Assembly: GCA_946902985.2 (NCBI GenBank)
Contig: OX336388.2
Location: forward strand, 365,911,387-365,975,386
Source of the DNA: Meconema thalassinum
Taxonomy: Eukaryota > Arthropoda > Insecta > Orthoptera > Tettigoniidae
Direction: 5' to 3'
DNA: 64,000 nucleotides
How positions within the stretch are numbered: the first letter of the stretch is position 1; every line of letters starts with the position of its first letter. Made by a program: the position numbers and the translations under genes. Under the pieces are notes generated by a model. That model was not told the origin of the DNA. It saw nothing but the letters and a program-made list of their open reading frames with translations, and ran no database searches. Positions 1-11,339 of the stretch are shown here, piece after piece.

Positions 1-361
1 ATTGGCACAACAAGATATCATAATATTTCAGATTATTTCTGACCAGCACACGCATGGTATTGTTGGCAACATGCTTTTACGCGTGCTGATAGATCCAGTG
101 TCTAACTGCATGTAACGTCCATTGGACTGCAACCAAATTTTGTATTCTGTACCTTAAGAGATGGAACTAAGAATATATTCAGTCACCAGGGCTACCAACT
201 GTATTGCTCTATTAGGCTACATTATACCAGGTATATTTTGAACTAATTAGATATTTCGATATTACCAACTTAATTTCGTCATTGTTCTAGATAGGTTCAT
301 ATACTGTAGAATAATCATTGGCATGAAAAGTAGGCTGTATAGTTCTTTACGGAACTTCTTG
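1..361 (+). mobile_element. Helentron-like (HINE/DINE-1-like) element H2, 3' part
   Basis: This stretch is the near-identical reverse complement of 34953 to about 35310, so it is the 3' part of family H2 entering from outside the window. It ends with GAAAAGTAGGCT, a short hairpin with AGTTC and GGAACT arms, and then CTTG. The same terminal plan is seen in all H1 and H2 copies here. No coding capacity is visible. The left boundary lies outside the window. Confidence 0.75.
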
Positions 362-580
362 TTGTTTATGTGTCAACATCCACCGTCACTTCCCGCGTAT
401 TCGTTCTCGTCACCAGTACCTTAGTATCTGGAGAGAGCTTTGAAATAGTTCTCTGGATAGCTTCCATGAACTCTTTGGAAGTAGTTAGACTCCTCAGAGC
501 TTTCCAAACATTTTCTCATGGCGACACCCTATTAGCACACATAATTCTACATGACAGCAATTTAATTACCGTACTTTAAT

Positions 581-840
581 TATGGACTCAAGATAACAGA
601 TGCCGAGGAGAAAAATAAAATTAACACCATTCTTAAAACTCACAAATTTTCTGCAGAAATGACACATAGAAAGCCCATGGAGATTTCAGATGTGTTGAGA
701 AAATCCCGATCTGAAAGAATGAAAAAGTACTGGAAAGAGCGCAAGAACCAAGCAGTACTACCTTCAAAGAAGAAGTGATTGTGGAACGACCCAAGTGGTC
801 CAATGTGACCAATCAAGAGTAATAATAATAATTATTATTA
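581..840 (+). pseudogene. LINE 3' terminal coding fragment with (TAA)n tail
   Basis: One frame from 581 is open for 65 codons to a TGA at 776-778. It encodes a very basic C-terminus ending in RKSRSERMKKYWKERK and three lysines. This matches in style the basic tail of the LINE at 37606-40749, which ends with repeated R/K-E-W segments. After the stop come about 40 bases of 3' UTR and then a TAATAATAATAA-type tail, like the (AAT)n tail of the longer LINE. I read it as the 3' end of a 5'-truncated non-LTR retrotransposon. Endonuclease and RT are absent. The assignment rests on tail similarity and layout only. Confidence 0.55.
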
Positions 841-1199
841 TAAACATAGACTATTGTAACAAAGGACAAAAGGCTATATATATTAAACACCGTTCTCTAA
901 GATACAAAACTTGTACCTTGATGTTCCAATTCAATGACTGCTATGGGCTTGGCGATCATTACACATCTGTTTTATATCGGGTCGTATGCAGGACACATTC
1001 ACAAGCATTTCCCCATACAACATTCTCAAAGTTCCCCGTTAAAATTATTTTGTATTAGTCCTAACATAAAACCCACTTTTACACGAATATGTCGTAGAAA
1101 ACTGCAACAAAACGATGGGGTCCTTTTACTCAGATGAGGAATATCCTGCTGAATAGAAACCCCGAAGCTGTTTAATTCTGACTCTTAGTACTTAAGTTT
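841..1199. other. no recognisable feature
   Basis: AT-rich sequence between the LINE tail and the hAT remnant. Short open frames exist but have no recognisable motif. Part of it may be the left, 3' end of the hAT element, but I could not find that terminal repeat. Confidence 0.4.
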
Positions 1200-2416
1200 T
1201 AAAGTCTGGTTGTTTTCAAGTTCCACCAGTTCCCCCTCTTCGATAATTTGAAGTTCACAAGAGCTGGAGGGTTTACATTAGTGTTGGAAAATATCCATCC
1301 AGCCTAGATTTGAGTTGCATTAAATGATCATGAACCAGTGGTTGAATGTTGTCACTAATTGGACCTTTAGATGTCAATGGAAACACCTTAAAATTGCTTT
1401 CATTTGTTTTTCTCAACCGTACACCAACTTCGTCCCTTAAAGTGACAACTTTGTCTGTAGTGGTAACGAAATTTGCACTCTTGCCTTGTAGACCAGCATT
1501 CGGTTTGAGAGTATTTCAAAAATAGCAGATAGGAAAGCTAACTTTGTACACCAGAGTTCGCATCTTAATGCATCAGCAAACTCGGTTTTCGTTTCTTGCT
1601 GCAATAGTTGCAGAATTGCTTCCTTCAGTTCATACACATGGCTAATTATTCTCCCTCTTGATAGCCAGCGGACATTTGAATGGAGGAGGAGATTCCTATG
1701 TTGTGCTCCTAGCTCGCCACACTTCTGAGTAAATAACCGTGACTTGAGATCCCTGCTTTTAATGAAATTTATCATCTCAATAGTTTTGTCCAAAACTGAC
1801 TTCAAATCCTCTCAATTTGCTTTTGCTACTAGCGCTTCTATACGTAGAAATCAGTGCGTAATAATAATGTTTTCGTTTCGCTGTTTCATCAGTGCTAAGA
1901 ATCCTTTCATTGAACCTGTCATTGAAGGGGCTCCATCTGTGCATATGCAAGCAAAATTCTTCCATAACAAGTTCATTGTCTCCATGTATCCATTTGTTAC
2001 TTCAAAGATGTCTTCTTCATTGGTAGTGTAGGGACTTTCCTTGCAACAGAGGTATTGTTCAACGTTTTTCCCTTCATAAAAAACTAATAAGAGAAACTAG
2101 TTGAGCTAGTCCACCTACATCGGTAAATTCATCCAATTGCATCGCCAACTTTGAGTTTGTTTCACCAACTCAAATTTTAACCGAGTTATTAATGTTTTCA
2201 GACATATCCTGAATACGTTATCAGCCTAGAGGATTTTATTGATATCAGTTTCATGTTCGGAGCCAAACATCATTTTTACTTCAGCACGGCAAGCTGGAAT
2301 GATGGCTTCCTCAACAACTACTTGAGGCAACGTATACTTTGCAATAATCTCAGCTACAAGATAACTAGCTTCTTGAGCTTTATCGGAGGTCTTCAAATTA
2401 TTAGTAAACACATCAC
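1200..2416 (-). pseudogene. hAT transposase, central and C-terminal part (ZBED5-like)
   Basis: The protein would be a DDE-type cut-and-paste transposase with an RNase-H-like fold, acting on the terminal repeats of its own family. Reading leftward, 2411-2226 gives a segment rich in alanine and valine typical of the region before the catalytic core. About 1950-1900 gives CTDGAPSMTGS, the family's hallmark second catalytic block. 1805-1437 gives LKSRLFTQKCGEL followed by HSNVRWLSRGR. In a neighbouring frame, homology-like sequence continues to about 1230 with LKSRLDGYFP. At least two frameshifts and several stops separate these blocks, so no functional protein is made. Similarity to ZBED5-type domesticated transposases is from memory of the motif order. 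This is an ordinary decayed copy, not a domesticated gene. Confidence 0.7.
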
Positions 2417-2419
2417 TAA

Positions 2420-3208
2420 TTTATAGCCTATTTCCATTTATGAAAAATAAATAGACTTATGACATCACCTTTTGTCCGTGTGTGTATGTGTGTGCGTCCG
2501 TTGTGTGCCCCCCCCCCCCTCTTAATATCTTGTAAACGGCTGGAGCTATTTCAATGAAACTAAACTACTATTTCGGACGAACCCGGAATGTGCCCTTCAG
2601 ATTATATTACGTCTCACCAATCCAACATGGTGGAAGTGCGAAATATTTCACCGGCATTCTATATCTCCGAAACTATTACTGATATACACTAATCATTTTT
2701 ACGGTGATAAAAGGTATTACTAGAAGTTCAGCTGTGACACTTCCAAAACCTGTAAAATACAAAACGAACATGGCGGCCAAGCGAAGGTGAAATATTTAAA
2801 AGGCTTTTCTCGCGATTTAACCATCTGAGTACAGCGAAATATGGTATAGTAAATGTTTATACACATAATAATGCACTGGCATCTAATTTAGTTCAATTGT
2901 TTACATAACCTCAAGATGGCGGCTGTGCGCAATTTTAAAATTAAGTTTTATTTCTTGTGTATTAATCATACGCTCGAAGTGAATGTTTGAATGATGAACC
3001 TACGCAAAAATCGTCATCTAATAGAACATAAATATATTGTCTACATATATAAAAATCCAACATGGCGACCATCCGAAATATTTAGACGGTTCTCAATATC
3101 TATGAATCGATTACAACAATCGAACTGAAATTTTGTATGTTGATAGAGGCAATTAATATAAGTAGGATATATGAAAATAGGCTGTATAATTTTTCACGGA
3201 ACTACTTG
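2420..3208 (+). mobile_element. Helentron-like element H1, short copy inside the hAT
   Basis: Starts with TTTATAGCCTATTT, has (TG)n and poly-C near 2480-2520, then degenerate repeats containing AACATGGCGGCC and AAGATGGCGGCT. It ends with GAAAATAGGCT, a small hairpin and CTACTTG at 3208. The hAT coding remnant resumes immediately on both sides, so the insertion postdates the hAT. At about 790 bp it is roughly half the length of the copy at 48329, so internal repeat units have been lost. Confidence 0.7.
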
Positions 3209-3649
3209 TTTTCTTCTGTCTTAGAAGTTCTTTGAAATAATCTACCATCTTTCCTTGGAAATGTTTGTGTTTCGTTGAAACATTGCGCAGCAACTTATTA
3301 GGAGCCATGCTCGCATTAGGAAGTTTTTCGCTACATATCAAGCACTCCGGTATACGACATTCTTCATCGCCAAACCACGTGAAACCCATTTTTAGGTATT
3401 CCTCATTATACAATCTAACTTTTGCGTTCCTGCTACTACAGTATATGAGAGCACGGAAGAAACACAGGTAAGAAATACACTACTTGATTGTTTTTCTGTA
3501 CCTTCTGAAGTTTTACACACAACACTAGACTGTCGTTCCACTTCTCCTGTTTCAGGATCTGCCACAAGTCTCTCTCTGACCACACAATTGTCTATTCCTG
3601 GTGTTTCTCGTAAATTATATCGCTTTGAAATAATTAAATAATTACACAT
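3153..3649 (-). pseudogene. hAT transposase N-terminus with BED zinc finger
   Basis: The frame 3413-3153 carries YLKMGFTW followed by a Cys-x2-Cys pair in ECLICSEKL and a distal histidine pair in STKHKHF, the ligand set of a BED finger. VDYFKELLRQ follows, the usual linker in ZBED5-like proteins. BED fingers bind DNA. The upstream frame 3649-3392 is offset and may be non-coding leader. The gene is cut after this block by the H1 insertion at 2420-3208. Confidence 0.7.
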
Positions 3650-3984
3650 GTCACAGAACTAAGAAACAAACTGAAGGAAAATAGTTGTTAATCTCGCTGT
3701 GTGTGATACGCATCGAGTTGGCTATGAAAAAAGTTAAAATATAAAATATAAATCGATAGATAGCATCAACATACATAATTGGGAACAGAGACATTTAGTG
3801 CCAACTTTGGTTGTTATAGCAATTTTTGCTTATCAACATCTCGATCATGCGGCTAATACGCTCAACGAGGAAGAGCATGTTAACTATTTTCTCACTGGTT
3901 CTTTCGTTTTCTTCCCTAAATTTATAAGTACGACGAACCTCGCGACACCCTTCACACCCTTCGAAACCCGGGGCGTCACGACAC

Positions 3985-4002
3985 CTTGTTTGAAAAGCAC
4001 TG
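3985..4002 (-). repeat. hAT terminal inverted repeat (5' end)
   Basis: On the minus strand the sequence from 4002 reads CAGTGCTTTTCAAACAAG and continues into a GTCGTGACGCC segment. CAGTG followed by TTTTCAAAC is characteristic of Charlie-type hAT ends. It lies about 350 bp upstream of the BED-finger coding block, as expected for the 5' end of that element. Confidence 0.55.
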
Positions 4003-4423
4003 AGAGCATCAAGGTCTCTGATTTCAACAGTTACATTCACTTCAAGCCTACGGACTATAGCATTAGACGTCAGAAAATTTCGAAAAGAATAACCAAAAAT
4101 GCTTTGTCCCTGGCACCCAACAAGGACGACTCCCTCTTTAGTTTGTCGAGTGGACCGGACTTCGGTTCCTGTTTGTCGGATCTCATACAGATTATCGGCA
4201 TATGATTTACCTTCAGCTAATTACCGAAAAATAATTAATATTCTTCTTACGGATGGGCCAGCTAAGGACCACGACGTTCGACTTTTCAGCTTGGCGAGCG
4301 ACTTGATGTTAGCCTAATATTCGTGCATTCACTGGCTATGTAATAATAATAAAAAATCATTAAATGCTGATCTGAGGGCTGGAACGGGGTACACTCAGGT
4401 TCGTGAGGAAAGTAAATATTTAT
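4003..4423. other. no recognisable feature
   Basis: Flank of the hAT. A plus-strand frame crosses the hAT terminus and continues here, but it has no family motif and I do not call it a gene. Confidence 0.4.
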
Positions 4424-5722
4424 GTTGATGTAAATATTATATGTCAGAAAACTGTATCATAATGGGGGTCATTAAAGTACTACTTTTCATTATGTAGCCT
4501 ATATTGTATCAACCATTGTAGTTACAAACCCAAACACAAATACAAAATCAGCACGAACCCTTGCGGTAACAAAAAAAATACTATGAAATATGCACGAAAT
4601 TTAGGAATCTACGTCCAGATAATAATAATAATAATTATTATTATTATTATTATCATTATTATAATCATCCAATAACCCCCATTTCAACAAGCGTATATTT
4701 AATGTATGTTTATTTCTTTTTTCAAAGTAACAGTTGTGAATAGATACATTATATTCACTGCCCTATTTAATTGGGCACATCATCGTGTTGAAAAACTAAA
4801 TCGAAATTAATTAATTAATTAATTAAATTAAGCCTGCAACACTGAAAAATGCCCTATAAAACTCTTATAACCTTCAAATAATGCGCTTATAACTAAAACA
4901 GGCCGTGCTCTTCAATATTTGCCGGGCTGTATATCATTATAATGAATGTCATTTCCATCCTGTGGTACGACTGAAATGTCAATGGGTTTAGCTCATCCGT
5001 GACCTTTCACAGCATGATTTATCTACTCGTTTGAGTTGTTTACATTCGGTGTTATTTAGTTGATATGTTTATAATCCTAGAGCAAACTTGCAGGACGGGA
5101 TGTATTTGTCTATTTAGGAAACAAACAGTTGACGAAATGAAATAAATATAAACGCGTGTCCGCATGATAAAACATGAAGCAATCATGGAGGAGTTTATTC
5201 TTCATCGATAACATTCAGGGCGTTCCATCGTAATACTGAAAGAGTCAGTATCAAAATAGCAACGAGCCTATAATAGCAATAACTAAGACACGAGTATGTT
5301 TATAAAACGCCCCACGCTCGTTTTATAAACATGCTCGTGTCATAATTACCATTATAGGTGAGTTGCATACGACTGTCCATGTTCGACGACAATTATAACT
5401 ATTTTATGTTCGAACATGAATATTCATAAATATCTGTCGAGATATCACCAGTTTTATGTACTGAACAGAGCGCATGGGACGCAGAGAATACCTTGTAATT
5501 GACCATGGCCTTCTGGAATATCTCACTATGACACTCGCCACGCTGTGAAAATTAAAATAGGGGGCCATGGAAGTGAGCACAGGTGCGATGCTATCCTCAC
5601 TTAATTGGTCAAACAACTGTTTCTTGAGCTCTGATTGGTGGAAGAAACTGTATCATAATGAAAACTTGTACTATAATGAGCCTCATTATAGAACAGTTTT
5701 CTGACATATAATATTTACATTT
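4424..5722. repeat. foldback/TIR repeat family M, copy 1
   Basis: The left edge reads GTAAATATTATATGTCAGAA and the right edge (5690-5722) reads its reverse complement, so the unit is bounded by inverted repeats that continue inward through a CATAATG segment. An internal block (5340-5670) recurs at 41600-41930 and partly at 45300-45960 with the same order of short motifs. It includes 'gagttgcatacgactgt' and 'ttgagctctgattggtgg'. There is no coding capacity. It resembles a large MITE or foldback element. The superfamily is unknown because I see no clear target duplication. AT microsatellite tracts at 4618-4665 and 4795-4830 lie inside. Confidence 0.5.
5288..5342. repeat. long near-perfect hairpin inside family M
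   Basis: Arms of about 23 bp, starting GACACGAGTATG and returning as CATGCTCGTGTC, enclose a loop of about 6 bases. One arm position differs (T/C). Degenerate versions occur in the copies at 41600 and 45333, so the hairpin belongs to the family. Confidence 0.75.
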
Positions 5723-5766
5723 CACCAGGGTCGAACAAAAAATGTTATTCTGTACGACAATGTCGA

Positions 5767-6110
5767 AATGTAAATATTATATGTTAAAAAAATGTATCAT
5801 AATGGGGATCATTAAAGAACTAATTTTCAATATGAAACAGTTTATCGAACCAATCAGAGCACAATATTCTCATTCATTGACCAATTAGGCAAGGATAGCG
5901 GCGCACATGCACTCAAAATCCAACATGTGGGACATGGATATTATGATTTGAAAACTGACAATGTAGACTATATTGGATCAACCATTGTAGTTACAATCCC
6001 AAACACATAGACAAAATCAGCACGAACCTTTACGGCAACAAGAAAATACTATGAAATTATGCATGAAATTTAAGAATCTACGTCCAGAAGTTTGCAACAC
6101 ACTCTTGTAC
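5767..6110. repeat. foldback family M, partial copy 2
   Basis: Begins TGTAAATATTATATG, the same edge as 4424, directly facing the right edge of copy 1. It repeats the block ending in ATCTACGTCCAGA seen at 4605-4620, including 'caaccattgtagttaca' and 'aaatcagcacgaac'. The two facing edges form a palindrome at about 5680-5815. Confidence 0.55.
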
Positions 6111-9100
6111 CCTAGCCTATACCGACATCCGTAAGGTTTGCATAAACAAACTGCGGAATATTGCAAAAGAAATAGCACTGTACCTTAATATCCGCATCTC
6201 CCATTTCTACGCATTCGTCAGATTTCGCCGACAATTTTAGTGAATGCAGTTGTTGACATACACCATAACGTCATGGAGGAAGCAGTGGTATGACATTAGT
6301 TCCAAGGAAATTGTAATCCAGCTCCCTGTTCAGTAAATGGATTCCTTATGTGAAACTTTTCCGCCAGATATCATGATTGTTCTATTTGGGACTACGTTGA
6401 TTTGTATTCCGTTGATATTCTATACGCATCGGATTTGAAGAATAACTGGTTGATAATACGATATATTATAATTTTAAAACTTTGTAACCTATTTTGTGTT
6501 ATTTGACCAAAATAACAAAATGATCCAACATAGTACATGTGCGCTATCTGTTGGTGCTACTTCAGGATAAACAATATTTCAAAAAATAGGAATTCGTTAT
6601 TGGGTAGAGAGCAAATATGAGTCCACACAATTTCCCGGAAAAAGGAGTCAATTGACAGAATACCGTCAGATATTTATGAATATTTATGTTATGTGCCCTT
6701 TTAGCAAGAAATATGCAAATCACAGTATGCCAGCAATGCTCAAATCGGGATTTTCGGGGTTATGGTATGTTCTCCCACTCTGTGACTTACACATTTTGGA
6801 TTAAATAGAGGATACACTTCCAAAATAAATAAACAAAATCAACTCCTAATATGAAACATTTAATTAACCAAATATATGGCGCTACAGCAAATTAAACAAA
6901 TAACATACTGACCCATAATTATAACTTGTTCAGAGTGAACAAGGAATACATAATAAAACAAAGGTTAAATATATAATAAATGGTTTCTCATAACCCAACA
7001 AACTTATACTTCTTTTCACTTCCATATAGTGTCCTTTAAAATTAAATACAATCAAGAACTCCAATAGGCTCGATACTTTTCAATATTAACTGTATTATCC
7101 TTTTTTTTACAACACATCACTATCTATTATATCAGTATTTTATAATTAAAACAATATATAATTCTTATTAAAGTACTTTTACTCATTTACTTACATTTTT
7201 GGGCTTTCACAATGTTCTCATGTTACCACCTCTCTCAAATCAACAATTCACTACAGTGATTGGGAAAACATTTGCGTACTTCCGAGTTATAGAAGACTAC
7301 TTGAACATGTCAAAAATTAAGATCACTCCCGGAATCTCATTGTCTTCCCTAAACTCGTGAATCACTACATTATACAACATTACATTAGGGATTTATCATT
7401 ATCCATCTTAAAAGACCATCATATTAATAGAAAGCAACGATCTGAACTTGCAAGCGGTAAACTTCATCTACAAGAACCTCGGTTCGAAGACCGGGTCGTT
7501 AAAACCAACTCTAAACACTCTGTGTATTTTAACTTCCAAACAGACGGCTATTCAGACCTACCACAACATCAATGGCGAGGGGTCTGGCCTGGCCACTTAG
7601 CGTGATTTATTGCGGGGAGGGAGACTTCACGGTCTTCGCCCACCCGGGACGAGCAACTCCTAGCTTCATACAGCTGTTTCTTAAATGTAGTTCTTTGAAA
7701 AAGCAAGGCTTTTCATTCACTTATTTTAACAACTTATTTAGGTTCATTAGACCATTCTCATAACCTTGGCATTTATTAATTATGAAGTATCCTCATTGGT
7801 GGGTAAGAGTAATTCAATACAACAACAAATATTTATGGGCTTCAACAATAGACGAATCTAGGTTCGATCCTTTCAACTGCCTCGGGAACCATATCCCATA
7901 CTGGAGGACTTAACAATTGCGACTTAGGGTGGCCTTTGCCCTGAACCTGCGCTCATAACACAATAAATATTTCGCACCCTTTTACAACACAATACACACA
8001 TGGCCTCGTGATCACATCACTATTTAGAGGACTTACTATAGCTCAATTACCACGACCAACTGCCCCTCATAATTAATTTACCAAGTATTTCACCGTATTC
8101 CTAGCGTGACAAATTATTTCAATGCGCTACATTTCGCTATTACTTTACTGCCAAGTTGCTTCCAAAGAACTGATAATTCAAAATCAACATTTGATCTACA
8201 TCTCAATTTTATATTAATCATCTCCCATGCAATAATCACTTTCTGTTAAGAACATGTGTTCACAACATGTATTTATTCTTTTAAAGGAGCTCAAAAGCTA
8301 CTACTTTCCTATAATTCATCATAATCTTCATTTATTTATATAATTGATATTATTATTATTATTATTACGCTTGCTTTCCCATATTTGAATCATTTATCTA
8401 CTACACGGATATTTTATTTCATACATTTCCCCTAAGGGATTTTTCATTTCACAGAATTATTTTATACTTTCTAAATTTTAATCGTTCAGATCGCGCTATT
8501 ATTCTGTTATTTGTTATTCAAAAACATCCCTTTTTTCTCATTCTCAGGTGGATTGTACACAAATATTCCCAAACACATAACATAATGAAATGGTTACTCA
8601 CATGAGGTTACGGTCACCGACAGAATTTTCCAGCGATGTTTCATTTTCGCCCACTTAAGGTGTTTAAGCCATCTTGATTAATCCCATTTCACATAATGAC
8701 ATTTCTTGATACACATACACATTTTTTACCTTATACACTGGTAACATTTTGAATACAATTCTGTATTCTTTTATCATACACAAATAAATTGACTGAAAAA
8801 TTATTACCCTAACACAAATTTTCTATATTTACAATACACAGCTTTTAATCACTGAGGCTTTGATTTTTGCCTTTCACACGTGATTTCTTTCTTCCCGTTT
8901 TCAAGGGTGAAACTCTTAGATGTCGGCTCCCTATCTGACAAGAAGATGAAAGTCTCGAGCAATCTACCCCTCCCTGGAACGGTAATTCTTCAGATCCGGT
9001 TTTCTGACTATTCGGCTTCTATTTTTACTAGCTCGAAGTCGTTTCTTTCTAGACACTATTTAATTTGTCTAGATAACGTCTATCTTGTTTACGGCCTCTC

Positions 9101-11339
9101 GAATACTTTATCGGTGACCTATGATTCTCTAGCATTTACTGCTATTCCTTAGTTTCGTAGCTTAATGCTTTTACTGTTCGTTTGTCTCCTGTTAGACAAT
9201 GTCTTGGATTAAATTTTCCCTTCTTATTTTCTTCGCTCTAGTCCCTATCTTATCGATACACTAGGCGTTACTTATTTCGTCCGACCCTGATCGGGTTCCT
9301 TAACTTTGCTAGAAATGTTTGTTTCACTATTATGGTACTTCAAAACGTTACGATACTTTCGGTCGTTTAACTAAACTGTTATTTGAAGACCTATCGCCTG
9401 TTCTTTAAGTTCGCAGCCTACTTTGACTGTAATACTGATCTTTTCACTATAAAGACTGACACTTGCTGAACTAAATCCTGTACTAGGATTTTCCTAAGTC
9501 TTCACACGGCGATACTATGATGATACTTGATGCTTCCTCGTGCAGCGTCTCGGCGCTCACGAACTGGATGGTTGTCGATACAGCGACACCCTCGGGCTGT
9601 CTGAAACTGCATTCGATGTGATGTAGCGTCACATCCCCTGGACGGAATAATACTCCATATACGATGTGATGCAGCACCTCTGCACGAGGGCTGTTCTAAA
9701 CTGCATGATCGGTCTGGCTCTGCCCGGACTTTTATACTTTTTGGCTAAAAAAGATAAAATCCTCGTCTTTTTCATAACTAACTTTTGAAGCAATAGTCGC
9801 ACACTATTTAAAATTATATCTCTGGAAAGCTCGTTTTCTAAACGTAAACTGACTTCTTTGCACATGAAAATCGATCGTACAATTCTGAGATATTAAATAA
9901 TTTTTGTTCTTCAGATACGTGGGCGTTGAGTTTTATTTGTAATCCCTACCACCTCGGGTCTCGGGGAACTTTTAATTGCGTAATGCCGCGTCTGCACTTC
10001 TTTCCCGGGCAATTATTAAAACATCTTTTCCCACACAAAAATCTCTATTCCAAAATGGTTCACAATGATGTATTTCTTTTGTTACTTTTATGTTGGCAAA
10101 TGGCTTAAATCTAATTATTCTTCCACTTGCACAACTGCGAGGATGCCATTTTACAGCTACGTAAGCTCAATTTCCGAAACCTTCTCTCGCTCACTCCGAA
10201 CGGAAAGTTCCTATCGTTCTAATTATAGTCATGATCGCTCCTTATCGGTGCGTCACGCGTGATATCATTTCCTGGAGCCACCTGGGCTCTTACTATTGCA
10301 CAACATTTAACCAGTCCTCTTGTATAAAATCTTTCTATGTTCCACTGAAGACTGTATCTTTCCTCCTTTCTTTTTCCAATAAATGATGGATTCGACCCCT
10401 TGAAACAATGGTACATGGGTTCATTTCTCCCCAACTTAGATAAAGAAATTTTCGAAATTTTGAGGAAATTTATTTAAACATTTATATAAAATTTTATATT
10501 TTTCTAGTGTCGAAGCCATCATAACATTTCTCAGTACTTTCTGGTCTTTCTTTTTTCCAAGCCCTTCCTTGCTCTGGCTTTTTTTTTTGGTCTTACAAAG
10601 TTTCCATTCATTCATTTCTCTAAGCGGACCTCCACACTTTAAGACTATAAATTACTCGTCTCGTTCGGGTGTTTCTAAGTCTCCTCTTAGTCTGGCATGC
10701 GCTCCAAACTTGGGTCAGAGAGTTTTTTTTCTTTCTTGTTTCATGGGACGGGCATTCTGCCGGTCTGTCTCTTCTCTCAGGTTATTAACCCGTTACTTCT
10801 TCTTTATTTCAGTTTTCTGGACTCAATGTCTACAGAATTCCGTTTGTCCTTAAGAGCACGGTCTGTCCTTACTCGTCTCTTCTTGGTTTTCTTCCATTCC
10901 CCTCATCCCATCTCGAGATTGCATTTTCAAGAAAATTCTTTTTGTTCTCTTACTCTTTAATGGGTGCATATAGCCTTAACACGTTACATGTTCAAGAGTA
11001 ATCCTTTTCCTTCATCTCGCATCGAGATGGCTTTTTCCAAGAAAATTTCTTTTTCCTACTCTTCCAATTCCAGAGTTCCTTTAGATCTTCTTTTTTTTCT
11101 TTTCTTTCTACTATTCGCTTTCTTCCTACGGATTTTCCAACTGAAAAACGCTTGTGCGTCTTCTCTCTCCAAGGTCATGTGCATTATATCTCCTCCTCTC
11201 CTGCCTTCAATCGGGTTTCTATTCTCTTGTAAACCTATTACAATTGGCATTGGTCTTCTTTTTCCTGATTTCCTTCAAAGGTCTTTCCTATCTTTTCTCC
11301 ATTAGTCTCATCTTTTTCCTTGAGGTTTTCTTGGCTCTC
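6111..11339. other. 5.2-kb AT-rich region without recognisable genes
   Basis: No open frame here has a recognisable domain. About 7460-7660 and 9475-9720 are richer in GC than the surroundings. The latter contains two loose direct repeats (the motif GGGCTGT-CT-AAACTGCAT occurs twice about 100 bp apart). From about 10490 to 11340 the plus strand is strongly pyrimidine-rich with loosely repeated 'ctcgagatggcttttcaagaaaa'-like segments. The region could be a decayed long LTR or other transposon, but nothing here proves it. A short (ATT)n lies at about 8347-8366. Confidence 0.4.

Larger units (their letters stand above)
1200..4002 (-). mobile_element. hAT transposon remnant, ZBED5/Charlie-like
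   Basis: Minus-strand pieces of one hAT transposase occur in order: an N-terminal BED zinc-finger region (3153-3413), a central region (2226-2411), CTDGAPSMTGS near 1900-1950, and a C-terminal part with LLLHSNVRWLSRGR (1437-1805). At 4002 the minus strand begins with CAGTGCTTTTCAAAC, a typical hAT/Charlie terminal repeat. The 8 bases outside it are agagcatc, but I could not find a matching duplication and terminal repeat on the far side near 1200. A Helentron-like element interrupts the middle (2420-3208). All frames are broken. Confidence 0.7.

Noticed and set aside
3798..4317. Overlapping plus-strand frames of 135 and 72 codons
   Set aside because: One crosses the hAT terminal repeat and neither shows a family motif. 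Best explained by chance.
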